From Nematocida ironsii (taxonomy: Eukaryota > Microsporidia), in the NCBI GenBank assembly GCA_001642415.1, contig LTDK01000041.1:29481-93480 (forward strand): DNA of 64,000 bases, read 5' to 3'. Each line of letters begins with the position of its first letter. Within the stretch, counting starts at the first letter, position 1. The notes beneath the pieces were generated by a model. The model was not told where the DNA came from and searched no databases. It saw nothing but the letters and a program-made list of their open reading frames with translations. Position numbers and translations under genes: made by a program. This document shows, piece by piece, positions 37,259 to 45,979 of the stretch.

Positions 37259-38599
37259 ATGAGGATTGTACAATATATTATGGTAAGTATATTATTTATA
37301 ATACATATACTTATATATTCTAGTATGTGTACACTTTATCCTATGGATATATGTACATATAATATAATTATGCGTAGTATAGAACCATCTATAGACTTAA
37401 AATATGAATTGTGTTTGGATAGGATAGAAGAAGTAATAGAAGATATAAATAGTTTTAATAGTATAAATAATTATATAAAAAATAATATTACTATATTAGG
37501 AAATAACCAGTATTTATTATTCCCTAATAGGAAAACAGCAGAAAAAATTATCAAAAATAATTTATTTAATATTTTATTATCAGTTGAATACTTATCTGAA
37601 GATATTTCGTATGATATGAGTCCATATAGAGCACATGGATATGGGAATAGCACACGGTTTAATACTCCCATGGTGAGAGTGCATGGATTTATAGGGATTA
37701 ACCCGATTTCAAAAAAAAATATGTATAAAATTATAAAAATAACGGAGTTATTTCCTAATAAGGAAATAATTAATAGATATTCGGTATTAACATTACCAGA
37801 TATAGAAACTAAAATTTTCTTATCAATAGATAATATAACTGAATTTTCCATATGTATAAATACACTTAAAACCTGCATGATGTGTATTTGTACTAGATAT
37901 ACAGAAGAAGATAAAATAGCCGTTATAAAATCGTATTATAATACAATAAAAACTTTTAATAGTTATAGAATGCTTGAAGCCCTGAATATTAAAAAAATGA
38001 AAGACTTATGGACATGTACAAATATAGCAGAAAAAGAAATGGAAAATTTTATTAAATTAAATCCAGATAGTAAAAATTTTGAAAAAACAAAATTTATATT
38101 TAAAAATTTAGAAATATTTCAGTTAGATATACAAATAATATCAACAGCAAAGATTATAGCAATAAATACATGTGATGCAATTAAAAATACAATAGATCAG
38201 ATAAAAATAGAAGTAAATACACTTGATATGCCAATTTCTAAGGAATTTCAGATAATTATGAATATAACCGTTAAATTAAATAATTATACAAAAATTTTGA
38301 TAAAGAACTGGAATATATACTGCTTTGATTCAAAAGTTCTGTATAATATAGAAATTAGCTTAAATACCACAATAAATGCGTATTTTACTGTGGTACAGAA
38401 GTATGATGCACTATTTACAGACAAATTTAATGAATTAAAGAAGAAAATATGTGAATTAAAGGAAAAACAGAACATAAAAGAGAATTCTTTACTTGTTTCT
38501 AGACATATTTCATATTTACAGTGCATTTTAGACTATTTATTAATATGTAAAACAAAAAGTTCGTTGTTTTTAAATGAAATTGCAAAAAAAATTAATTAA
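37259..38599 (+). CDS. Secreted protein of unknown function (446 aa)
   Basis: The signal peptide is at residues 1-24 (MVSILFIIHILIYSSMC). The mature protein is predominantly helical, Asn/Ile/Lys-rich, with about ten Cys in the C-terminal two thirds (CINTLKTCMMCIC is the densest cluster) and several N-glycosylation sequons. The central PYRAHGYGNSTRFN and HGFIGINPIS segments are the only low-helix region. No known domain. It is separated from tRNA-Asp by the 75-bp tandem repeat. Confidence 0.72.
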   Translation: MRIVQYIMVSILFIIHILIYSSMCTLYPMDICTYNIIMRSIEPSIDLKYELCLDRIEEVIEDINSFNSINNYIKNNITILGNNQYLLFPNRKTAEKIIKNNLFNILLSVEYLSEDISYDMSPYRAHGYGNSTRFNTPMVRVHGFIGINPISKKNMYKIIKITELFPNKEIINRYSVLTLPDIETKIFLSIDNITEFSICINTLKTCMMCICTRYTEEDKIAVIKSYYNTIKTFNSYRMLEALNIKKMKDLWTCTNIAEKEMENFIKLNPDSKNFEKTKFIFKNLEIFQLDIQIISTAKIIAINTCDAIKNTIDQIKIEVNTLDMPISKEFQIIMNITVKLNNYTKILIKNWNIYCFDSKVLYNIEISLNTTINAYFTVVQKYDALFTDKFNELKKKICELKEKQNIKENSLLVSRHISYLQCILDYLLICKTKSSLFLNEIAKKIN

Positions 38600-38640
38600 A
38601 AAAATAAATTTTTATACACTAAAATTAAATATACAATGTG

Positions 38641-38865
38641 TAATAAGTTATAGTATTATTAATGAATAAATATTAGTATACAATGTGTAATAATAAATAA
38701 ATAGTACACAATGTGTAATAAGTTATAGTATTATTAATGAATAAATATTAGTATACAATGTGTAATAATAAATAAATAGTACACAATGTGTAATAAGTTA
38801 TAGTATTATTAATGAATAAATATTAGTATACAATGTGTAATAATAAATAAATAGTACACAATGTG
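38641..38865. repeat. Three perfect tandem copies of a 75-bp unit
   Basis: Units start at 38641, 38716 and 38791 and I see no mismatch between them; a partial fourth begins at 38866. The unit contains two TGTGTAATAA words, so it is a local amplification of the intergenic satellite. It ends about 37 bases from the 3' end of tRNA-Asp. Confidence 0.92.
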
Positions 38866-38894
38866 TAATAATATTTATTCATTTATTATTACAG

Positions 38895-38901
38895 AAAAAA
38901 A
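38895..38901 (-). terminator. Pol III T7 terminator of tRNA-Asp
   Basis: Seven T residues on the minus strand directly after the discriminator base. Confidence 0.75.
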
Positions 38902-38973
38902 CTCTCTCACAGGGAATCGAACCCTGGTCCCCCGCGTGACAAGCGAGAATGATAACCACTACACCATGAAAGA
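38902..38973 (-). tRNA. tRNA-Asp (anticodon GTC)
   Basis: On the minus strand TCTTTCATGGTGTAGTGGTTATCA starts a 72-base cloverleaf. The acceptor TCTTTCA pairs with TGAGAGA. The anticodon stem CTCGC/GCGGG with loop TTGTCAC gives GTC and reads GAC/GAU. The T-arm is CAGGGTTCGATTCCCTG. There is no intron. Seven T follow immediately on the minus strand (38895-38901). Confidence 0.96.
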
Positions 38974-39232
38974 TTACACTATATACGATATTATACCACT
39001 CTCTTTATATATACAATATAAATAGAATATACTTAAATGTATACTAGACATAGAATATACTTAAATGTATACTAATAACAGCTAATTATATATAATATAG
39101 ACTAAGAATATAAAATATAGAAGAATATTGAATTACCATTTTAATTAATGGATTACTCTCATTAGACCATGCTTATATAAAGCATTATGGTTCAATACAG
39201 TAATAATATTAAAATAATGAACATTAAAATAT
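38974..39232. other. Spacer between tRNA-Asp and family A gene
   Basis: AT-rich with a duplicated AATATACTTAAATGTATACTA at about 39027 and 39054. The segment 39121-39232 (TTGAATTACCATTTTAATTAATGGATTACTCTC..) closely resembles 40692-40798, so both family A genes end in the same duplicated 3' flank. Confidence 0.5.
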
Positions 39233-40360
39233 TCATTGTATGTTTTGTCTTAGCTTGAGATAACTTGAAAGATTAACACAAACTATGCACACACCTAAAA
39301 GTATTAGTGTAGTTTCAGAGCCAACTATATTCACGAATTTGTTTTTAATTGATTGCATATTAAATAATCCATTAGGTTGGTTAATAGTTGCAATAAAAGA
39401 GTGGATGGGAGCTACGTAATACGGAATTAGGTTGGCTATAAACATCTGAACATTAAAGTTATTAGTTTTCTCTATATCATTATATATTTTGGAATCTAGA
39501 ACTGTATTAGAAATGCTTAAACTCTTTATTGCCTTCAGATCATCTAAGGCTTCTTTAATTTTTTCTTTGGCTATTTTTTTATATTCTTCTATATTTATTT
39601 CATTTTTATTTATATATATAGCCATATCAAATACTGTAACATATAAATTATATATAGGAAAACATGGATTAGTGGGTATATTGTTTTTGGTGCAACTGAA
39701 TATTGAACCATATATTGAATATATTAAAAACTCAGAAAGTTCTTGTCTATTCCACTTACTTATTTCTGTAAGTAGCCGTAGGGAATAAATATCATCATTA
39801 GTTATACCCAATTTACTTGCATTTGATTGGTCTATTCCATTTTCATTTTTTATAATTAGATTACTGCCATGTTTCACCAATATATCTAATGCTCTCTGTA
39901 ATCTAGAACATTTTCTAGACTGTGTTAGCTTGCATAGTTTAATCATTGCATCTTTTGCAGTTATTTTGGCATCTAATTTTGGCATACTTATACTATTACA
40001 TAGAATATCAATAGAAATAGTATAGAATTCTTTTCTAATCATAAAAATATTCGCCATAATAATATGATTATTTTCCATTAATCTATAAAATGCTTCTTTT
40101 TTATTTTCACTATCTAATTCTTCTGCTACTTCTTTAATTATATCTATAATCATGCTTGTTTGTTTTGAAGACTTTTCTTTTATTGAACTTTCATTCCAGT
40201 CACTGCCTGTTTCATGTATATATGTATTCCATTCGTACGTTTGAACACAATATATATTATTTGTCAAATTTGTTAGTGCATCGTTTGTTTTTTCATTTTT
40301 CATTGCTAGTTTTTTCATTTTTTTATATTTAAACTTTTTCTTATCAATATAACTTGTCAT
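39233..40360 (-). CDS. Paralogous single-pass membrane protein (family A)
   Basis: 375 residues. The family core lies at about residues 120-230: KKEAFYRLMENNHIIMANIF, MPKLDAKITAKDAMIKLCKL, SRKCSRLQRALDILVKHGSN and DDIYSLRLLTEISKW. The N-terminus is unusually basic (KKKFKYKKMKKLAMK) and lacks the ALRKKVKNEF start of other members. A C-terminal hydrophobic anchor (TTLILLGVCIVCVNLSSYL) ends near the C-terminus. The 3' flank is shared with the neighbouring family A gene at 40799, which supports tandem duplication. Function unknown. Confidence 0.78.
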   Translation of the reverse strand: MTSYIDKKKFKYKKMKKLAMKNEKTNDALTNLTNNIYCVQTYEWNTYIHETGSDWNESSIKEKSSKQTSMIIDIIKEVAEELDSENKKEAFYRLMENNHIIMANIFMIRKEFYTISIDILCNSISMPKLDAKITAKDAMIKLCKLTQSRKCSRLQRALDILVKHGSNLIIKNENGIDQSNASKLGITNDDIYSLRLLTEISKWNRQELSEFLIYSIYGSIFSCTKNNIPTNPCFPIYNLYVTVFDMAIYINKNEINIEEYKKIAKEKIKEALDDLKAIKSLSISNTVLDSKIYNDIEKTNNFNVQMFIANLIPYYVAPIHSFIATINQPNGLFNMQSIKNKFVNIVGSETTLILLGVCIVCVNLSSYLKLRQNIQ

Positions 40361-40798
40361 ATTATGTCATAAAATATCTTATTAAGAAATTAAAGTACCG
40401 CTTATTACTATACTAAGACAGCATGAATATATCAATATATACGATGTGTTAGTATAAATTAGATCAGAAATAACTATTGTTGTTGTGTGCCAATATAACT
40501 TAAGTTGATTATATGGCCTATAAAAATAATTTGAGCAATGCCATCTAGTGCTGTTATATGTAAATTTCTAAAAGTGTACAAGACAAGAATAATAAAAATT
40601 TAAAAAAGTTTACACTTTGTATAATAAAAAAATTAACTTTAATATGGGAATAAGAATATAAAATAAGAACAGGAAGAAAAATATAAAATAAAAAAGAATA
40701 TTGAATGATCACTTTAATTACTGGTCTACTCTTCTCAGAGTATGGATATGGTAAATATTATAGTTTAATACAGTAATAATATTAAAATAATGGATATT
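40361..40798. other. Spacer with duplicated flanking sequence
   Basis: 40451-40535 (AGTATAAATTAGATCAGAAATA ...) aligns with 47336-47420 at the other end of the family A cluster. 40692-40798 aligns with 39121-39232. No ORF or RNA gene is supported. Confidence 0.5.
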
Positions 40799-42154
40799 TT
40801 AATTGTTCATTATTTTATCTGTGTTAGTTAGATATAACCTCAATGCACTAAGAATAATTATAGAAATAGCTATAGTTATTAGCATAATAGATAAATTGTT
40901 AGTACTCCAGAAATCTGCAATTGGTTGTTCATCAGACGATGTGCTAGATAGAATATTTTCTTTCTTTTCATCATCTATTTCTTCTTCCGGCTTAACATCT
41001 GCGGATATCTGGTTAGTGACTTGTTCATCAGATAGTATGCTAGAAGAGCTGGCCACTGATAAAGAAGTAATATCTTCCTCCTTTAAACTAGAAGTATCAA
41101 TAACATCTTGTATAATCTCATTACTTTTTTGTTCATGCTGACTAGAAGATGCGCTATTGCTAGTTTGTGCTTCTTCATTAGTTGTATGGCTAGATTCTCC
41201 TCTAATAATTGAAACATGTGAATCTATGGATTTTAAGTAATTATTAATTACGTTAGTTTTAAATTTGCTAATATTAAATTTTATATAATTCTTTATATTA
41301 ATATATATATGAGATGGCCTAATTGTAGATCGAACGCCCAGTATATCCTTGTTTTTCAGATCATTCAAATATCTTTTAATTCTATTTATGTTCTGCTTTT
41401 TATATGTTTCTACGTCTGTATTGTTACCTTCCACAGCCATAATAAATACTATATTGTATAAATTGTATATAGAATAATTTAAAACATTATTACTGCTGGT
41501 TGCCTCACAGAATATTGAACCATAAATCGAACACATTAAAAACTCAGAAAGGGCTGTAGCATTCCATATACTTGTTTTTGTAAGTAATTGCAATGATTTA
41601 ATGTCATCTTTGCTTATATCTAATTCACTTAAATTTGATTGTTCTATTCCACTCTCATCGACTATAGTTAGATTACTGCCATGTTTCATTAGTATATCTA
41701 ATGCTCGCTGTAATCTAGAACACTTTCCTGAGTCAGTTAACTCACACAGTTTAATCATTGCATTTTCTGAAGTTATTTTGGCATCTAATTCTGGTAGGCC
41801 TTCTTTCTCACACAGTACATTAATAGCAGAATTAAAGAACTTATTTCTAATCTTATAAACAGCCGCCATAATCACATGGTTATTTCCCATTAATTCATAA
41901 AATGCTTTTCTTTTATCTTCACTGTCTAATTCTCCTCCTACTTTCATAATTATGTCTATAATATGATATGTATGAGCTAAAGATTTTCTTATTTCTGTAA
42001 TAACTTTATCTTTATTACGGCTTCCAGCCAAACATTTCCTTTGATTTACTTGTATATAAAGTATGTTAGTTTCTAAATTAGCTAGGGGTTTAGGTGGTTT
42101 TATATTAATGCCTTCCTGTAAATTAAGTGTTCCATCTATATCTATAAGTTCCAT
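40799..42154 (-). CDS. Paralogous single-pass membrane protein (family A) with Ser/Glu-rich stalk
   Basis: 451 residues. The family core is complete: RKAFYELMGNNHVIMAAVY, LPELDAKITSENAMIKLCEL, GKCSRLQRALDILMKHGSNL, SKDDIKSLQLLTKTSIW and SEFLMCSIYGSIF. After the core comes a Ser/Thr/Glu-rich stretch of about 110 residues (SSHTTNEEAQTSNSASSSQ and onward). The final anchor is ADFWSTNNLSIMLITIAISIIILSALRLYL. The FWST motif before the anchor is shared with the 42708 product. The stalk is longer than in other members, so the domain held by the membrane may reach further. It faces away from the 42708 member with a strong hairpin between them. Confidence 0.8.
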   Translation of the reverse strand: MELIDIDGTLNLQEGINIKPPKPLANLETNILYIQVNQRKCLAGSRNKDKVITEIRKSLAHTYHIIDIIMKVGGELDSEDKRKAFYELMGNNHVIMAAVYKIRNKFFNSAINVLCEKEGLPELDAKITSENAMIKLCELTDSGKCSRLQRALDILMKHGSNLTIVDESGIEQSNLSELDISKDDIKSLQLLTKTSIWNATALSEFLMCSIYGSIFCEATSSNNVLNYSIYNLYNIVFIMAVEGNNTDVETYKKQNINRIKRYLNDLKNKDILGVRSTIRPSHIYINIKNYIKFNISKFKTNVINNYLKSIDSHVSIIRGESSHTTNEEAQTSNSASSSQHEQKSNEIIQDVIDTSSLKEEDITSLSVASSSSILSDEQVTNQISADVKPEEEIDDEKKENILSSTSSDEQPIADFWSTNNLSIMLITIAISIIILSALRLYLTNTDKIMNN

Positions 42155-42268
42155 TTTTATTTTTTTTGAAATTCTTATTTTTATTTTAATTGCCTCTCAT
42201 CAATGTGACTTGTTATAATAAATATGTTCATTTCAGTATATTTATATTAATATAAGTATGTGTAGTGA

Positions 42269-42319
42269 CACTACCACTCAGAAATGAGTCCTTGAGGGTA
42301 ATCCGTCTGAGTGGTAGTG
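42269..42319. other. Strong stem-loop, candidate ncRNA or regulatory hairpin
   Basis: CACTACCACTCAGA at 42269-42282 and TCTGAGTGGTAGTG at 42306-42319 are perfect reverse complements (14 bp), with a 23-base loop that includes CCTTGAGG. It is conspicuously GC-richer than the surrounding DNA. No ORF crosses it. Confidence 0.6.
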
Positions 42320-42588
42320 CCGCCATAAGTACTGTATTTAAGTGGTCTTTTTCTTAGTGTAAATTTCTATGCAATATAATTAGACTCAGATCTTTATTGA
42401 TTTTTGAAGATTATTATCCAATCTTATTATCACTTCTGATTACGCAAAATATATTACTATCAAAAATGATGTTTTATACATATATTAGTAGATGTATTAT
42501 TAAATTTGACACTAAAATTCATTGTAATGACATCTTAATAAGAGATAATATTCTATATGACATGTGTATAATGCTTATTTATGCATAA

Positions 42589-42596
42589 ATAACCCG
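42589..42596 (-). promoter_or_regulatory. ATAACCCG (CGGGTTAT reversed) upstream of 42708 gene
   Basis: The promoter-like word in reverse orientation followed by AAATAATTTGC, 112 bases before the ATG. Inference from recurrence. Confidence 0.3.
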
Positions 42597-42707
42597 AAAT
42601 AATTTGCAAAAAAAATATAAAATGTAATTAAAATTAATTTGATAAAAATTAAAATGCTTGAATTATCAATTTTCAAAATAATAAATACTCGAAATTAAAT
42701 ATTTTTT

Positions 42708-44249
42708 ATGGTAGGCCATATTAATGAAGAAGTTCTAAGAGATAGAATAAAGAAAGAGTTTATGAATAAAGAAGGAAAGATTGGAGTGAATGAAACAGAT
42801 GTGTTATTTAATATACTAGCAGACATTAACAGTGAAAAAAGAATATTTATAAGCATACCAGAAGACCTGGTAAATCTGGCATATAATATATTTTATATAA
42901 AGTTATTTGACAGTGTTATGGACACGCCCATTAGTAATTATAAAAATATTATATCTAAAGTCAATGAGTCTATAAAAACTGCAGATATGCTTATAAAGAA
43001 AATTCAAGAATCTAGAGAAGAAATAAAAAAAAAATCTTATAGAGAATGTTTTTATGCTGTTATAGGAAATACCCGGGCAATTACAGCAGCTGCTTATAAA
43101 ATTAGAAGGAATACATTAGATTATGTCATTAATACACTAGGTGAGAAAGCAGGCATACCAAAATTAGATGAGAAAATGTCTGAAAATGAAGTAACATGTA
43201 AACTCAATCGGCCAACAAAATCTAAAGAATCTTCTAGATTAAAAAGAGCAGCAAATATAATAATAACAAATGCCCATAATATAATCATAAAAGACCAAGA
43301 TGAAATAGTGGGGCCAAATGCAGATAGTGCAGAGGAATTATGGATAAGTGAAGATGATATTTCTTCGCTGCAATTATATATAAGAGAAAATGATGTGCGA
43401 ACAAATGAGTTTTCAATAGGTTTAAATACTTTAGTTGATATGCTAATTTATGATATTTCTAAATATGAAGAAACTGCTTATATTTACAATGACTTGCACA
43501 TTGCATTATTTAATATATTTACAAATAAGGATCTTAATAGCCAGGTGGATGAATTATATACAAAAGAAGAGTATTCAAATAAAATTAAGGAGGCATTGAA
43601 TGGCATAAAAAATAAAAAGAGCACAGATAGCGTTAGCGAGGAAAAAGCAATTGAATCACTAATAGAGTCTATAAATAGTTCAAATGATTTTTATGATAGA
43701 CTATTTGGACTTCCTACAGTTGATAGGACTGCTCGCCCTATAAGACCAATCTCTAATAGACCTTTAACTATCAATACTCCAACAAGTTCTATTCATCGTA
43801 TGAAGCTAGAAACCATAGCAAAAATATGGAATGAATCTCTTGTCAAAGATATGCCAAAAGATAATAGTAAGTCAGATGATACCATTGATGCTGTGTCCGA
43901 AAATAATAAATTAGAAGGCACCATTGGTGCTGTGTCAGATAATAGTAAGTCAGATGATACCAGTAAATCTATATCAGAAACTAGTGAATCTGAAGACACC
44001 ATTGATGCTGTGTCAGAAAATAGTGAGCCAGAATCAGAAAAAGTTGACAAACATAGTCTAAAAACAACCAGTGAGGATAAAACACTTGATGAACTAGTAC
44101 CAGAAAGCAGGAATGAACAAAAACCTAATGAAAAAGAAGTTATACATTTCTGGAGTACTAAAATATTTAAGATTGTTGCAGTAATATCCGTAGCTGTTTA
44201 TATAATTATTCTTAATATATTCATTATATATCCAACTGAAGCAAAATAA
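42708..44249 (+). CDS. Paralogous single-pass membrane protein (family A), divergent, with acidic repeats
   Basis: 513 residues, the longest member. The N-terminus EEVLRDRIKKEF.NKEGKI and IFISIPEDLVNLAYNIFYIK match the 45980 product. The core is present but eroded (SKESSRLKRAANIIITNAHN; SEDDISSLQLYIRE). Residues about 385-445 hold imperfect acidic repeats built on SDDTIDAVSENN and SEDTIDAVSENS. The end is VIHFWSTKIFKIVAVISVAVYIIILNIFIIYP, with the FWST motif and an anchor. The repeats form a stalk as in the 40799 product but with different sequence, so the stalk evolves fastest. Confidence 0.8.
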   Translation: MVGHINEEVLRDRIKKEFMNKEGKIGVNETDVLFNILADINSEKRIFISIPEDLVNLAYNIFYIKLFDSVMDTPISNYKNIISKVNESIKTADMLIKKIQESREEIKKKSYRECFYAVIGNTRAITAAAYKIRRNTLDYVINTLGEKAGIPKLDEKMSENEVTCKLNRPTKSKESSRLKRAANIIITNAHNIIIKDQDEIVGPNADSAEELWISEDDISSLQLYIRENDVRTNEFSIGLNTLVDMLIYDISKYEETAYIYNDLHIALFNIFTNKDLNSQVDELYTKEEYSNKIKEALNGIKNKKSTDSVSEEKAIESLIESINSSNDFYDRLFGLPTVDRTARPIRPISNRPLTINTPTSSIHRMKLETIAKIWNESLVKDMPKDNSKSDDTIDAVSENNKLEGTIGAVSDNSKSDDTSKSISETSESEDTIDAVSENSEPESEKVDKHSLKTTSEDKTLDELVPESRNEQKPNEKEVIHFWSTKIFKIVAVISVAVYIIILNIFIIYPTEAK

Positions 44250-44746
44250 GTTATGAATAATTTTCTATTATTCTAATAAAAGAGCTGCTTAAAATAATTT
44301 ATTTTTAAATTAATGAAAATATAATTTATTTCTATTTGAGTTATTATTAGCTGTAATTTTTTATAATAGAAAGCAGTCTATTAATATAAGCTTTGGATGA
44401 CTTGCTTAGGGGCTTCGGCAGAGAAAGCCAAGACACTATATTCTAACCTAAGGCTGTCACACAATGAAAACAGTCCTTGGTAGATATTCATTCTGAATTT
44501 TTATGAAGCAATTGGGCAGTTTAATGTATTAACAGACTAGTTATTTTTGGTTATATCTAGAGCTAATATATAATCTGTTATATTATTATTTTATAGATTG
44601 AACATTTAATCATATTCATTAATGCGTATACTTAAGGATATCTGTGTGATTGGGGGATTTATCAAAATACGTATTAATTTTTATTTGATTAATTTATAAC
44701 AGGTTTTCCATAAAGGTATAAATATTAAAAAAATTTTAACTGTTAA
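44250..44746. other. Spacer with a candidate structured RNA
   Basis: GC-richer island at about 44390-44490. Stems: GGCT/AGCC (44411-44414 with 44426-44429), CTTAGG/CCTAAG (44405-44410 with 44447-44452) and GGCTGT/ACAGTCC with one bulge (44452-44457 with 44470-44476). The rest is AT-rich spacer without ORF. Confidence 0.4.
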
Positions 44747-45304
44747 ATGACAGACCTAGAAATAATGCCTGAAGCAATTAACACAGAAGTAATACAAGAA
44801 GCAGTACCAGAAGTGATAAACACAGAAACAATACAAGAAGCAGTAGCAGAAGTGATAAACACAGAAACAATACAAGAAGCAGTAGCAGAAGTGATAAACG
44901 CCGAAGAAATAGCAGAATTAATAAACCCTGAAGCAATAACAGAAGTGATAAACACAGAAACAATTAAAGATATAATAACTGGATCTATTGATGAGAAGAG
45001 TTCACTAAGAAATAAGTATATAATGATTACTATGGCAGTAATTATATTAATTATAGAAGCGGCATGGGTATTCTATATAATTGGAAATAATATTATGGCA
45101 GCAAAACATGCAGAAGAAGAAAGAAGGCAGCAAGCAGAAGAAGACAAAAGACGACAGGCAGCAGAAGACCCAAAAGTAATAGAATTTAAAGAAAAACTGA
45201 ATAAAATAATGGCAGGAGTACAAAAAACCCCCCAGAGAAAGCAAAATTTAATAATAGACCAAGAAAAGAGATTAGAAGAATATGAAAGAGAATTAAAAAA
45301 ATAA
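44747..45304 (+). CDS. Repeat-bearing single-pass membrane protein, probably truncated
   Basis: 185 residues. The first 80 are a 13-residue repeat (EVINTETIQEAVA) present about five times with decay toward the end; at DNA level the unit is 39 bp. One membrane helix (YIMITMAVIILIIEAAWVFYII, about residues 86-108) is followed by a Glu/Lys/Arg/Gln-rich coiled coil (HAEEERRQQAEEDKRRQAAED). The stop follows an A7 run. A different frame immediately beyond reads like a continuation of the coiled coil (see next entry), so the present stop probably results from a frameshift and the product is a shortened form. It lies inside the family A cluster but lacks the family A core. Confidence 0.65.
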   Translation: MTDLEIMPEAINTEVIQEAVPEVINTETIQEAVAEVINTETIQEAVAEVINAEEIAELINPEAITEVINTETIKDIITGSIDEKSSLRNKYIMITMAVIILIIEAAWVFYIIGNNIMAAKHAEEERRQQAEEDKRRQAAEDPKVIEFKEKLNKIMAGVQKTPQRKQNLIIDQEKRLEEYERELKK

Positions 45305-45660
45305 GAGAATCCGAATATAAAGAAGCAGAAGAGCCATTAAAATTAAAAAATACTCAGAACGAATTAGAAGATTCAGAATAAGCATAAACATTAGGAATAG
45401 AAACAATGATGGCAAAATCAGTAAAATAAGCAGAATAACTAAAAACAATTGAGCCCACTATTTTAAAAATAGAAACAATTAAAAATAAAGTAGATGCATT
45501 TACAGAGTAAGTCCAAGAAAATAATACATAACAGAAACAAATAATCTGAGTGGAGTATAGGAGATAAGCCTCAATAAGTTGATAACTGTCCGGACAAGTC
45601 TCTTCAAACCTTATATTAATAAACTGTTTTCTATTAAAAAATTCTTCTATTACTATACTA
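45305..45660 (+). pseudogene. Decayed C-terminal part of the 44747 gene
   Basis: In the frame starting at 45301, after a one-base shift in the A7 run at 45295-45301, the sequence reads as hydrophilic helix-forming residues for about 26 codons (ESEYKEAEEPLKLKNTQNEL), then continues with the same character through a series of stop codons to about 45600. The interrupting stops are TAA and TGA only, exactly those that single C-to-T changes produce from CAA and CGA. This pattern suggests recent loss rather than random spacer DNA. I infer that an originally longer coiled-coil protein lost its tail. Confidence 0.5.
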
Positions 45661-45979
45661 ATCAAATACTGCCCGCTAATATATATTAATACGCTGTATT
45701 ATACTATAATACTACTTATATTACTAACAGTAAATATTATTCAATTACTACAGCTATCATAACATATAGAAGTAATATCATGTGATATATAGAAAATGTA
45801 TGTAGCTCCAGTAAAGCACTTGGCTAGAATTCATTATATCTTATATTAATAAAGTATTTCTTAATTAGAAGTGCATTAATGATCCATTTAACGTAATATT
45901 TAAAGGAGAACTTTATAAAATAGTTTTATTTCTCCGTTTTTAAAGCGTAAATATAAAAATACTATAAAAATATTTTTAT
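45661..45979. other. AT-rich spacer before family A gene
   Basis: Contains a TTAATAAAGTATTTCTTAAT segment (about 45850) that resembles the flank element near 47425 and 62180. No gene. Confidence 0.35.

Larger units (their letters stand above)
42155..42707. other. 553-bp spacer between divergent family A genes, with a strong hairpin
   Basis: Contains the 14-bp perfect stem at 42269-42319 (separate entry) in a GC-rich island, and ATAACCCG at 42589-42596, the promoter-like word 112 bases before the 42708 start. A short open stretch around 42397-42588 has no ATG beginning and is not called. Confidence 0.5.

Noticed and set aside
42397..42588. 63-codon hydrophobic ORF
   Set aside because: Begins with TTG, no homology, and lies in the AT-rich spacer between divergent family A genes.
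44411..44430. U6 snRNA start-like sequence (GCTTCGGCAG)
   Set aside because: The downstream ACAGAGA box and AGC triad are missing and no T-run follows at the expected distance.
45354..45665. Minus-strand 103-codon ORF
   Set aside because: It is the antisense of the decayed plus-strand tail; it is open because TAA on the plus strand becomes TTA. No signal of its own.
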